Source: an uncultured Methanomicrobiales archaeon (GTDB taxonomy: Archaea > Thermoplasmatota > Thermoplasmata > Methanomassiliicoccales > Methanomethylophilaceae). Taken from it: a stretch of DNA of 12,391 nt. A model generated the notes under the pieces. It was not told the DNA's origin, did not search any database, and was given only the letters and a program-made list of their open reading frames with translations. Below are positions 6,774-12,391 of the stretch, piece by piece. How positions within the stretch are numbered: position 1 is the stretch's first letter; the number at the start of each line of letters is the position of its first letter. A program made the position numbers and the translations under genes. The stretch lies in contig CALAVG010000003.1 in the NCBI GenBank assembly GCA_937892275.1, forward strand, positions 1 to 12,391, read 5' to 3'.

Positions 6774-8524
6774 ACGAGATCTTCTTTGGTCCAGATGGTC
6801 ACTTCGGCGGGCATCTTGGAGATGTTACCCTTACGGGTTCCCACCACTGTCTTGATTCCCTTTTCGGAAGAGACATCGATGATCCTCTGAGAGATGACTC
6901 CGTCGAAGACGATCGCTGCGACCTCGTCCTCATCCTCCTTCAGGGAGTTGACGAGGCTCTTGACTGCGACCTGCCTGATGACATTGTTCTCAGAATCGAG
7001 GACCTTTGCGTTGTGTGTAGTGGACAGCTCCAGGAGCATATCACGGAGTGCTTCCTGCTCGGGTGTGAGCACCTTGTCGGTGATCAGCTTCTTTCCCTTG
7101 AGGGACCTTGCCTTCTTGGTCTCCTTGGGCTTCTCCTCGACTGCAGGCTCCTCAGGCTCTGCGACGGGTTCCTCAGCTGGTTCCGCAGCGGATTCCTCTA
7201 CAGGGGCCTCTTCTGCGGGTTCCTCGAAGTGCTCCTCCGGTTCCTCGTCCTTCTTCCTCTTGGTGGACTTCTTGGGCTTGTCCTCGGCGTCCTTCTTCCT
7301 CTTGGTGGACTTCTTGGGTTTCTCCTCCTCTTCGAAGTCCTTGACCTCTTCTGCAGGTTCCTCGTAGTGCTCCTCGACGACAGGTTCCTCTTTCACTGCG
7401 GGGATCTCGTCATCGGTCTCGGGGATGGCATCCATCTCCTTCTCGAGCCTCTCTTCCCTCTCCTGGCGCTCCTCGCGCTTCTTCCTGTACTTGTCCAGGG
7501 CCTCGTTGTTGAACCTCTCCTTGCGGTGCTCATCGCGGTCCCTGCGCTCCTCGCGCCTCTCGTCGCGTCCATGGCGGTCCTCGCGGTCCCTCCTGTCGCG
7601 CTTGTCACGGTCGTGGCGGTCCTTCCTGTCACGCCTGTAGTCTCCCTCAGGCTCGAAGCTGTCGAGCTCCTCGAAGTTCCTCTCCTCGAAGTTGAGGTTG
7701 TTCATCTCCATATACTGGTCGCCGGGGACCTTGTTGCGGAGACACTTGACGATCTGCTTGGCGGAAAGCTCCTCGACCTCGTGTGCACGGGGTGCACGGG
7801 CGACGAAGTCGACCTCTGCCACCTGGAAGAGTTCCCTGAGGATGAGCTCTCCTCCCCTGTCACCGTCGGTGAATGCTGTGACGACCCTCTCCTTGGAGAG
7901 TTCCTGAACTGTCTTGGGGATGTTCGTTCCCTCGACTGCGATGGCGTTCTTGATTCCTGCCTTGAGCAGGTTGAGGACATCGGATCTACCCTCCACGATG
8001 ATGATGGCCTCGGAATCCTTCACGTTGGGTCCGGCAGGGCATCTGTCGGGACCGTATGTTGTGATCTCCTCGATCTGGACGCTCTGCTTGACGCTGTTCA
8101 TGAGGTTGGAGCTGGAGCCTTCGGACTGCTTCATGAGTTCGTTGAGCAGCTCCTTGGCACGCTCCACGACCTTCTCCCTCTTGGTGACACGGACATCCTC
8201 GATTCCGAGAACATGGACCGATGCCTTGCAGGGTCCGACGCGGTCGACCGTCTCAAGGGCGGAGGCCAGGATTACGGTCTCGACCTGGTCGAGACTCGAT
8301 GACATGTAGATGATTCCCTCGGACTTGCCGCCTTTGGTGACAGTCTCGACCTCAATCCTTCCAATCCTTCCGGACTTCTGCAGGTCCCTGAGATCGAGTT
8401 CGTCTCCGAGGAGTCCTTCCGTCTGTCCGAAAATTGCGCCGACGACATCGGGCCTGTCGATGATTCCGTCAGCGGTGATCTTTGCCTTTACCATGTATTT
8501 TGTTGCATTGGGATCAATGTTCAT
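6770..8524 (-). CDS. dnaG: Archaeal DnaG-type primase with long charged insert
   Basis: 584 residues from ATG 8524. The GGAGGGTG just upstream is a strong Shine-Dalgarno six bases away; a GTG at 8530 is part of it and is not the start. The N-terminal part and the TOPRIM domain match archaeal DnaG: Glu178 in VEGRSD and Asp220/Asp222 in TDGDRGG are the metal-binding acidic residues. In archaea this protein can make RNA primers in vitro and is a stable exosome subunit that binds poly(A) RNA. Residues about 294-362 form an Arg/Asp/Glu/Lys run of RD, RE and DR dipeptides. Residues about 362-475 are Glu/Pro/Ala/Lys-rich and include two tandem copies of a 14-residue unit with PKKSTKRKKD. A conserved-looking C-terminal domain (about 475-584) follows. 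Family members are usually about 400-450 residues, so the insert accounts for the excess. It is the first gene of an operon with the LonB-like ATPase. Confidence 0.95.
   Translation of the reverse strand: MNIDPNATKYMVKAKITADGIIDRPDVVGAIFGQTEGLLGDELDLRDLQKSGRIGRIEVETVTKGGKSEGIIYMSSSLDQVETVILASALETVDRVGPCKASVHVLGIEDVRVTKREKVVERAKELLNELMKQSEGSSSNLMNSVKQSVQIEEITTYGPDRCPAGPNVKDSEAIIIVEGRSDVLNLLKAGIKNAIAVEGTNIPKTVQELSKERVVTAFTDGDRGGELILRELFQVAEVDFVARAPRAHEVEELSAKQIVKCLRNKVPGDQYMEMNNLNFEERNFEELDSFEPEGDYRRDRKDRHDRDKRDRRDREDRHGRDERREERRDRDEHRKERFNNEALDKYRKKREERQEREERLEKEMDAIPETDDEIPAVKEEPVVEEHYEEPAEEVKDFEEEEKPKKSTKRKKDAEDKPKKSTKRKKDEEPEEHFEEPAEEAPVEESAAEPAEEPVAEPEEPAVEEKPKETKKARSLKGKKLITDKVLTPEQEALRDMLLELSTTHNAKVLDSENNVIRQVAVKSLVNSLKEDEDEVAAIVFDGVISQRIIDVSSEKGIKTVVGTRKGNISKMPAEVTIWTKEDLV
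7247..7330 (-). repeat. 42-bp tandem repeat inside dnaG
   Basis: Two adjacent copies (7247-7288 and 7289-7330) share about 30 identical bases at their start and encode the 14-residue unit around PKKSTKRKKD. The period is a multiple of three, so copy-number change would keep the frame. It lies in the low-complexity insert between the TOPRIM and C-terminal domains. Confidence 0.8.
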
Positions 8525-8529
8525 TTGCA

Positions 8530-8537
8530 CCCTCCAG
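8530..8537 (-). promoter_or_regulatory. Strong Shine-Dalgarno of dnaG
   Basis: The minus strand reads CCTGGAGGGTG just before CAA-ATG. The GGAGG core is six bases from ATG 8524 and decides the start against the in-frame GTG at 8530. It implies a leadered mRNA here, unlike several neighbours. Confidence 0.75.
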
Positions 8538-8610
8538 GGTGTTCATGGGAGAATTATCTGGTCCCTGCTCTGCATCCCTTCTCGTGACCGCTCATTCGGC
8601 GTGCACGCCC

Positions 8611-8618
8611 AATTTAAA
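8611..8618 (-). promoter_or_regulatory. TATA-like box, dnaG promoter or plus-strand small RNA promoter
   Basis: AATTTAAA is nearly palindromic and can act either way. On the minus strand initiation near 8588 would give dnaG a leader of about 64 nt, consistent with its Shine-Dalgarno. On the plus strand initiation near 8640 would fall just before three hairpins. The same nine bases CAATTTAAA recur at 8750-8758. Confidence 0.4.
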
Positions 8619-8639
8619 CCAAACTTCGGATCTTGCGAT

Positions 8640-8743
8640 TGTCGGGTCGGCGCTCCGTTGCCCGGATCCTTCAGTATTCGCCATACATAGGCGAGTGATG
8701 ATCGTGATATTGTGTGAGTGAACAGGGATTGGTTTCTCCCTGC
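8640..8743. ncRNA. Possible structured small RNA or long dnaG leader
   Basis: This gap of about 100 bases has no credible ORF but contains three consecutive hairpins. They are CGGG/CCCG (8643-8646 with 8661-8664) over an inner CGG/CCG; TCGCC/GGCGA (8678-8682 with 8690-8694) with a seven-base loop; and CAGGGA/TCCCTG (8723-8728 with 8737-8742) with an eight-base loop. TATA-like boxes flank it on both sides, each about 26 bases from the nearer hairpin, so it could be transcribed from either strand. On the minus strand it could simply be an extended 5' leader of dnaG. No match to tRNA, 5S, SRP or RNase P RNA was seen. Confidence 0.25.
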
Positions 8744-8760
8744 TAAGGACAATTTAAATC

Positions 8761-8771
8761 ATATATATAAA
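8761..8771 (-). promoter_or_regulatory. AT-rich TATA box upstream of the dnaG gap
   Basis: The minus strand reads TTTATATATAT, followed by a TTTAAATTG. Initiation near 8740 would begin the transcript at the CAGGGA/TCCCTG hairpin. This may be a distal dnaG promoter or that of a separate small RNA. It overlaps the U-run that probably ends the upstream operon. Confidence 0.4.
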
Positions 8772-8776
8772 GAAAA
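8769..8776 (-). terminator. U-rich terminator of the Mre11-like/Rad50-like operon
   Basis: The minus strand reads CCCCC followed by TTTTCTTT, 16-23 bases after the Rad50-like stop (8792-8794). Oligo-U tracts of this kind are sufficient for archaeal termination. No hairpin accompanies it. Confidence 0.4.
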
Positions 8777-8791
8777 GGGGGTTTAGGTCGG

Positions 8792-10879
8792 TCACATGGT
8801 GATGATCGACACATTTGGTAGGTCTTTGCACACATCCTCGACGTCATCGTCGCATGTGAAGAGCAGCACCTGCATCTCGTTCGAGAGCATTGAAAGTGCC
8901 TGACAAGCACCGTTCTTCCTGTCGTTGTCGAACGGGAGCAGTACATCGTCGAGTATGACCGGAACTTCCCCGTTGCCCATCTCCTTCGCTACCGCGAGTT
9001 TGATGGAAAGGAGAATCTGTGCACGCAATCCCGTGCTCCACTGCTTCGGATTCTTGGGTTCTCCCTTCGATATGACCGTGAGATCGGTGTTCCTCGGGTC
9101 GAGGTCGAAATGGCATGTGCCCATGGTCATCATTAACAGATAGCGGTCCGCCGTACTTATGACATCTGGATGCACGGTCTCGTAGATATCCGAACATGCC
9201 TTCTGTATGATGGCGGATTCCAGGATTGCTTTCGCTCCGTCGGTCAGGACCTTGTTCCTCTGAGCGTTGAGGGAATATGTCTGGTCGATCAGAGAATCCA
9301 GCTCCTTGGTGTCCAGTACGTTCCTCATATCCGATGTCAAGCGTCCTATCTCGTTGCTGATCTCGTCCTGCTCTGTTGTATCAATGTCGATCCTCTCGAC
9401 GACCGGCAGAGGCTGATCGGGATCGAATCCTGACTTCCTTATGCTTCCTTCAAGGGCCTCGATCTTCGCACCGTATCCGGTGAATGTCTCGTAATCCCTC
9501 ACGGCCTGCTGATATCCTTCAAGACCTCCATATTTGGAAAGGAATCCCATCAGACGGTTATCTGCGCCCATATAGGCCATCCTGAGCTCGGCACTGTTGT
9601 TACGGGCGGTATCCAGATTGGTCAGGGTGCTGTTTATCTCCACAAGTCTTCTGAGATCCGATTGGGGATTTCCAGGCGCTACTCCGATGTCATTCATCAG
9701 CGAATGTATCTCCGATTCGAATGATTGGATCCAATTCTCGTCACGGTTGTTCTCATAGACCTGTTTGTCCTTGATCAGCAGGAAGGCTGCTACGGCACCT
9801 GCTGCCATGACAGCACTGACTCCAATCTTCACCATCATGTCCAGACCGGTCACGATCCACGCTGCAGCAGCGATGACAAGCAATATCGCGGCAACACCGA
9901 TGCGGACCTTACCGTTGCTCTTCTCAACGGAACGGGACTGCGGTTTGGCTATCTCAGACTGATATCTGGACTGCCTGTCTAGTATCGACTGGATGCGGGG
10001 GCGGAAACCTAACAGTTTCGTTTCGTCCCCTCCAGGTAGAGAGGATACCTGCATCCTTCTACCTTCGTTCACAGCCCTGTAAGCGGCATCCGCCTGTGAT
10101 TTCTCACTCGATAAATTGCGGTAGGTATCCTGTACATCCTTGCCGGCCATGTGCTTAGAGGACAGTTCCAACTTCTTCTTCCTCAATTCATTGAGTTCGT
10201 TGAATGCTGCCCTCTGGGATTCGACCCTGACATACAGAGCATTGTTGCTCTCAGCTGTTTTGTTCGACTCGCGGATCTCTGAGAGCCTTCTATCCAGTTC
10301 ATCCTTCCGGGTGCTGAGTTCCGAGTATGTCTCCGCGTGGGAACGCATCTCGTGGATCCTCGACTGAAGAGCTGTTTCCCTGTTACCAAGGGCATTGATC
10401 TCCGAAGGGGAACTGGCGGTCTTTCCGATGAGCCTGTCCTTGTCGTCGTCTATGCTCTTGATGACGTCGGGAACCGATTCTCCTCCGGGTATCGTCAGGA
10501 ATCTGGTCCTGATGTCGCCACCGGTGAGCGGGGCCATCTCATCTAGACCCTCCCTGGTCATTGCAAAGATATTGCGGTAGGTCGTCGGATCCATGTCGGC
10601 CATGCATTTGGGCACATCGCCGGTGTTCCCGGTCTTGCCCTGCATCATAATCCTCTTCTCCGATCCTCCCTCTTCATATACTATCGTTCCAGAATCGGTC
10701 GTACTGCGCTGCGGGTACGAACTCTTCCTTGACGGACTAAGGGTACTGCGGATGAATTCCATCGTGGTGCTCTTACCGGACTCGTTGGGGCCGTAGAACA
10801 CGGTTAATCCGGGATCCAGTTGGAAATCCTTCTCCCTGATCTTACCGAATGAACCGATATGGAGCGAGCGGATCCTCAT
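8792..10879 (-). CDS. Rad50/SbcC-like ABC ATPase with mid-coil membrane hairpin (YhaN-like)
   Basis: A 695-residue SMC/Rad50-class ATPase. The N-terminal lobe has Walker A GPNESGKS (30-37) and an early S-F-G-K-I strand. The C-terminal lobe has a signature-like QWSTGLRAQ (613-621) and Walker B PVILDD with Asp644/Asp645. Between them lie heptad-like helices (about 160-310 and 400-560). In the middle are two hydrophobic segments, about 326-345 (IGVAAILLVIAAAAWIV) and 352-371 (IGVSAVMAAGAVAAFLLI), forming a membrane hairpin. There is no CxxC zinc hook. This layout matches the bacterial YhaN family (COG4717), although B. subtilis YhaN is much longer. The protein is likely attached to the membrane at the coil tip with the ATPase head in the cytoplasm, driving DNA access for its nuclease partner. 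Its ATG overlaps the partner's stop (ATGA, 10876-10879), so the two are made together. A canonical Rad50 is a less good fit. Confidence 0.85.
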   Translation of the reverse strand: MRIRSLHIGSFGKIREKDFQLDPGLTVFYGPNESGKSTTMEFIRSTLSPSRKSSYPQRSTTDSGTIVYEEGGSEKRIMMQGKTGNTGDVPKCMADMDPTTYRNIFAMTREGLDEMAPLTGGDIRTRFLTIPGGESVPDVIKSIDDDKDRLIGKTASSPSEINALGNRETALQSRIHEMRSHAETYSELSTRKDELDRRLSEIRESNKTAESNNALYVRVESQRAAFNELNELRKKKLELSSKHMAGKDVQDTYRNLSSEKSQADAAYRAVNEGRRMQVSSLPGGDETKLLGFRPRIQSILDRQSRYQSEIAKPQSRSVEKSNGKVRIGVAAILLVIAAAAWIVTGLDMMVKIGVSAVMAAGAVAAFLLIKDKQVYENNRDENWIQSFESEIHSLMNDIGVAPGNPQSDLRRLVEINSTLTNLDTARNNSAELRMAYMGADNRLMGFLSKYGGLEGYQQAVRDYETFTGYGAKIEALEGSIRKSGFDPDQPLPVVERIDIDTTEQDEISNEIGRLTSDMRNVLDTKELDSLIDQTYSLNAQRNKVLTDGAKAILESAIIQKACSDIYETVHPDVISTADRYLLMMTMGTCHFDLDPRNTDLTVISKGEPKNPKQWSTGLRAQILLSIKLAVAKEMGNGEVPVILDDVLLPFDNDRKNGACQALSMLSNEMQVLLFTCDDDVEDVCKDLPNVSIITM

Positions 10880-12057
10880 CTGGACACCACCATCCTTGCG
10901 AGTATGGATCTGGTGGCATCGTCGACGAGAGAATGTACATCCTCGTCGGACATCGCCATGAAGAAATCACGGTGTTTAGAGGCATTCTTGTTCTGACAGA
11001 TGAGATCAACCAGTTCCTCCTTGGTCATATTGGAAAGGTCCTTTCCTGCCCTGATCACCGCTGCACCCATGTCCCTCTCGTGGGACCTCGCTTCGATATC
11101 GATGGGCGGAGATGTCCTGACAGTGAGTGAAGATACCAAGCATCCTGCAGTCTGAGTGATCGTGTGCGAGACATTATCGATGTTGGTACGGAGAAGAGTG
11201 TCCAATTCTCCGGAACCTGTGAAGGTTATTCTGCATATAGCATTGGAATCGGCCTTGTTGCCGATGATGTTCATGACATCGTTGAACGTACAGCCCGTGA
11301 TGTCGACCGTCATGTCCTCCCAATGATAGACAGAGGTCTGGATGAAATCAATGGATGATACCCTGTGAGAATCCACCGTCACCAGATAGGCGCCTTTGGG
11401 ACCGGTCTCCTTGAAACTCCTTCCCTGTATGTTGCCCGGATACACCACATACGGGCTGGTGGAGACGACCTCCCTCTTGTGTATGTGGCCCAGGGCCCAG
11501 TAATCGATGTTTCCGGACTGCATATCGGACATCGAGCACGGAGCGTACGAGTACCCTTCGGTGACTGTATCGAGATCCGCATGAAGGCATGCTATCGTGA
11601 ATCTGTCGAAACTTCCCTCGAGGATGCTGGCCAGGTTCCTTGTCTCGTGGGGGACCGCATAGCTTATCCCAACTATCTCCACGTCCTCAGACAGCTCGAC
11701 CCTTTCGGGGGATGTGCCGAACTCGTGTACGTTCGCTGGATAAGGAATGGCCGAATCCCAGCTTGTCCTGCTGTCGTGGTTCCCTCTGCAGATGAACACG
11801 GGTACGTCCAGTCTCGCCAGCTGATCAGACAACCACATCCTTGTGGAGGGGAGTTCATTGTCGTCATCGTACAGGTCACCGGATATGACCAGAGCATCGA
11901 CGTGATTCTCCAAAGCCGCATCGATGATGCGCGAGAACGATTCGAAAACGGACTGCCTCATCCTCTCAGCCAGGGACGGATTCTGAGTGTCGAGACCCTT
12001 GAAACGCGACCCGAGATGCAGGTCCGCGCAGTGAATGAATCTGAATTGTTTTCCCAT
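10876..12057 (-). CDS. Mre11/SbcD-like metallophosphoesterase nuclease (YhaO-like)
   Basis: 393 residues from ATG 12057. All calcineurin-like phosphoesterase metal ligands are present: Asp12 and His14 (CADLHLGS), Asp61 (SGDLYD), Asn93 with His94 (RGNHD), His159 (CLHADLD), and His191/His193 (GHIHK). It should be a Mn-dependent DNA exo/endonuclease working with the ATPase encoded just downstream. The C-terminal 150 residues would hold the capping and partner-binding parts and are poorly conserved to the eye. The frame is open to an ATG at 12141, but homologues start with a short lead to the first beta strand, as M-G-K-Q-F-R-F-I-H does, and a TATA box lies 27 bases before ATG 12057. The extra 28 residues would also run over the divergent promoter region. 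The nuclease could be YhaO-like or a true Mre11; the membrane-type partner favours the former. Confidence 0.9.
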   Translation of the reverse strand: MGKQFRFIHCADLHLGSRFKGLDTQNPSLAERMRQSVFESFSRIIDAALENHVDALVISGDLYDDDNELPSTRMWLSDQLARLDVPVFICRGNHDSRTSWDSAIPYPANVHEFGTSPERVELSEDVEIVGISYAVPHETRNLASILEGSFDRFTIACLHADLDTVTEGYSYAPCSMSDMQSGNIDYWALGHIHKREVVSTSPYVVYPGNIQGRSFKETGPKGAYLVTVDSHRVSSIDFIQTSVYHWEDMTVDITGCTFNDVMNIIGNKADSNAICRITFTGSGELDTLLRTNIDNVSHTITQTAGCLVSSLTVRTSPPIDIEARSHERDMGAAVIRAGKDLSNMTKEELVDLICQNKNASKHRDFFMAMSDEDVHSLVDDATRSILARMVVSR

Positions 12058-12078
12058 CAGAGTAGGATTCGCGGAAGA

Positions 12079-12085
12079 GTATAAG
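12079..12085 (-). promoter_or_regulatory. TATA box of the nuclease/ATPase operon
   Basis: The minus strand reads CTTATAC with its upstream edge about 27 bases before ATG 12057. That spacing predicts a leaderless transcript and helps choose 12057 over 12141 as start. Confidence 0.55.
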
Positions 12086-12101
12086 AACGAAATCAGGGGG
12101 T

Positions 12102-12172
12102 GACCGAAAGTGCAACCAACTTTCAATTCAAGGCCAGACATTTCCCTGTTTATAAAGCGCCCACTTTCGGTC
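12102..12172. promoter_or_regulatory. Inverted repeat in the divergent promoter region
   Basis: GACCGAAAGTG (12102-12112) and CACTTTCGGTC (12162-12172) are perfect 11-base reverse complements, separated by 49 bases. Each arm lies about 10-17 bases upstream of a TATA box: the left one before the minus-strand box at 12079-12085, the right one before the plus-strand box at 12183-12190. This arrangement suits a shared regulator of both divergent genes. An extra TATA-like TTTATAAA lies at 12149-12156 between the arms. The protein that might bind is unknown. Confidence 0.45.
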
Positions 12173-12182
12173 CAACCGATAC

Positions 12183-12190
12183 GTTATAAG
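12183..12190 (+). promoter_or_regulatory. TATA box of the cysteine-rich protein gene
   Basis: GTTATAAG starts 37 and ends 30 bases before ATG 12220. A short leader or leaderless transcript is expected; no Shine-Dalgarno precedes the ATG. Confidence 0.5.
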
Positions 12191-12219
12191 CGTATTTGCA
12201 GATACATCCACCGATCGGC

Positions 12220-12391
12220 ATGGAGAAGATCGTAAAGAAGGTCAACGAGGAGATTAAGAGGGGTTGGTTGGGCCCGGACCACAACTGTCCGTACCATCCA
12301 GCGCATTTCACAGGCCAGGACTGTTCCTTCTGCTACTGTCCGTTCTTCCCGTGCAACGATTCGACTTTCGGTTGGGAGCTACAGGGAAGGC
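12220..12391 (+). CDS. Cysteine-rich small-domain protein, partial (cut by window edge)
   Basis: The first 57 codons are visible. After a charged helix (MEKIVKKVNEEIKRG) the protein has Cys23, Cys35, Cys38, Cys40 and Cys45, with His21, His26 and His29, in a pattern CPYH ... DCSFCYCPFFPC. This matches the cysteine-rich small domain family (Pfam PF04071), thought to bind metal and often found in methanogens, sometimes next to or fused with cobalamin-related genes. The function is not established. The gene is divergent from the nuclease operon and shares its promoter region with it. The 3' part lies outside the window. Confidence 0.8.
   Translation, partial: MEKIVKKVNEEIKRGWLGPDHNCPYHPAHFTGQDCSFCYCPFFPCNDSTFGWELQGR

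Noticed and set aside
6061..6855. 264-codon plus-strand open frame opposite the LonB-like gene
   Set aside because: Ser/Leu-rich shadow of a gene with clear AAA+ motifs.
7013..8302. 429-codon plus-strand open frame opposite dnaG
   Set aside because: Leu-rich low-complexity product, fully antisense to a well-supported gene; arises from the repetitive charged codons of DnaG.
8525..8530. GTG 8530 as dnaG start
   Set aside because: The GTG is part of the GGAGGGTG ribosome binding site for ATG 8524.
8695..8701. GTGATGA, a perfect box C for a C/D guide RNA
   Set aside because: No CTGA box D or D' at a suitable distance downstream.
8792..10879. Zinc-hook Rad50
   Set aside because: No CxxC anywhere in the coil; two hydrophobic helices occupy the apex instead.
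12058..12141. 28-residue N-terminal extension of the Mre11-like protein (ATG 12141)
   Set aside because: Not family-like, crosses one arm of the inverted repeat and the TATA box, and ATG 12057 has good promoter spacing.

Overview
The window reads as chromosomal DNA of a euryarchaeote of the class Thermoplasmata, most likely a mesophilic Methanomassiliicoccales-type methanogen. The domain call rests on an archaeal short-form triosephosphate isomerase, an archaeal DnaG primase, a LonB-family AAA+ protein, TATA-type promoter elements placed 26-31 nt before start codons (leaderless transcripts), and ATGA stop/start overlaps. The order-level call is an inference from base composition, the secreted-protein style and overall feel, and is less certain. 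I see no rRNA, complete tRNA, CRISPR array, insertion sequence or phage gene.

Layout, left to right. (1) 41-715, plus: triosephosphate isomerase, whose correct N-terminus has no ATG/GTG/TTG and seems to begin at an AUA codon. (2) 754-3233, plus: a translationally coupled pair, a secreted membrane-anchored phospholipase D-superfamily protein (lamin-tail-like, two HKD motifs, PKD-like, C-terminal membrane helix) and a RimI-like GNAT acetyltransferase. (3) 3214-5151, minus: a large exported, C-terminally anchored protein of unknown function, overlapping the acetyltransferase tail to tail. (4) 5247-8524, minus: a coupled operon of dnaG, carrying a very long charged insert, followed by a LonB-like AAA+ ATPase that lacks the protease domain and carries a zinc ribbon where membrane-bound LonB has its transmembrane insert. 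(5) 8525-8791: a non-coding gap with TATA-like boxes at both ends and three short hairpins, possibly a small RNA or the dnaG leader. (6) 8792-12057, minus: a coupled pair of an Mre11/SbcD-type metallophosphoesterase and a Rad50-like ABC ATPase with two membrane helices in mid-coil and no zinc hook, resembling bacterial YhaO/YhaN. (7) 12058-12219: a divergent promoter region carrying a perfect 11-bp inverted repeat. (8) 12220 to the end, plus: the start of a small cysteine-rich, probably metal-binding protein, cut by the window edge.

The two most interesting units are the dnaG/protease-less LonB operon, which may join primase/exosome biology to a AAA+ remodelling ATPase, and the membrane-tethered nuclease/ABC-ATPase pair. 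Functions beyond family membership are inference.
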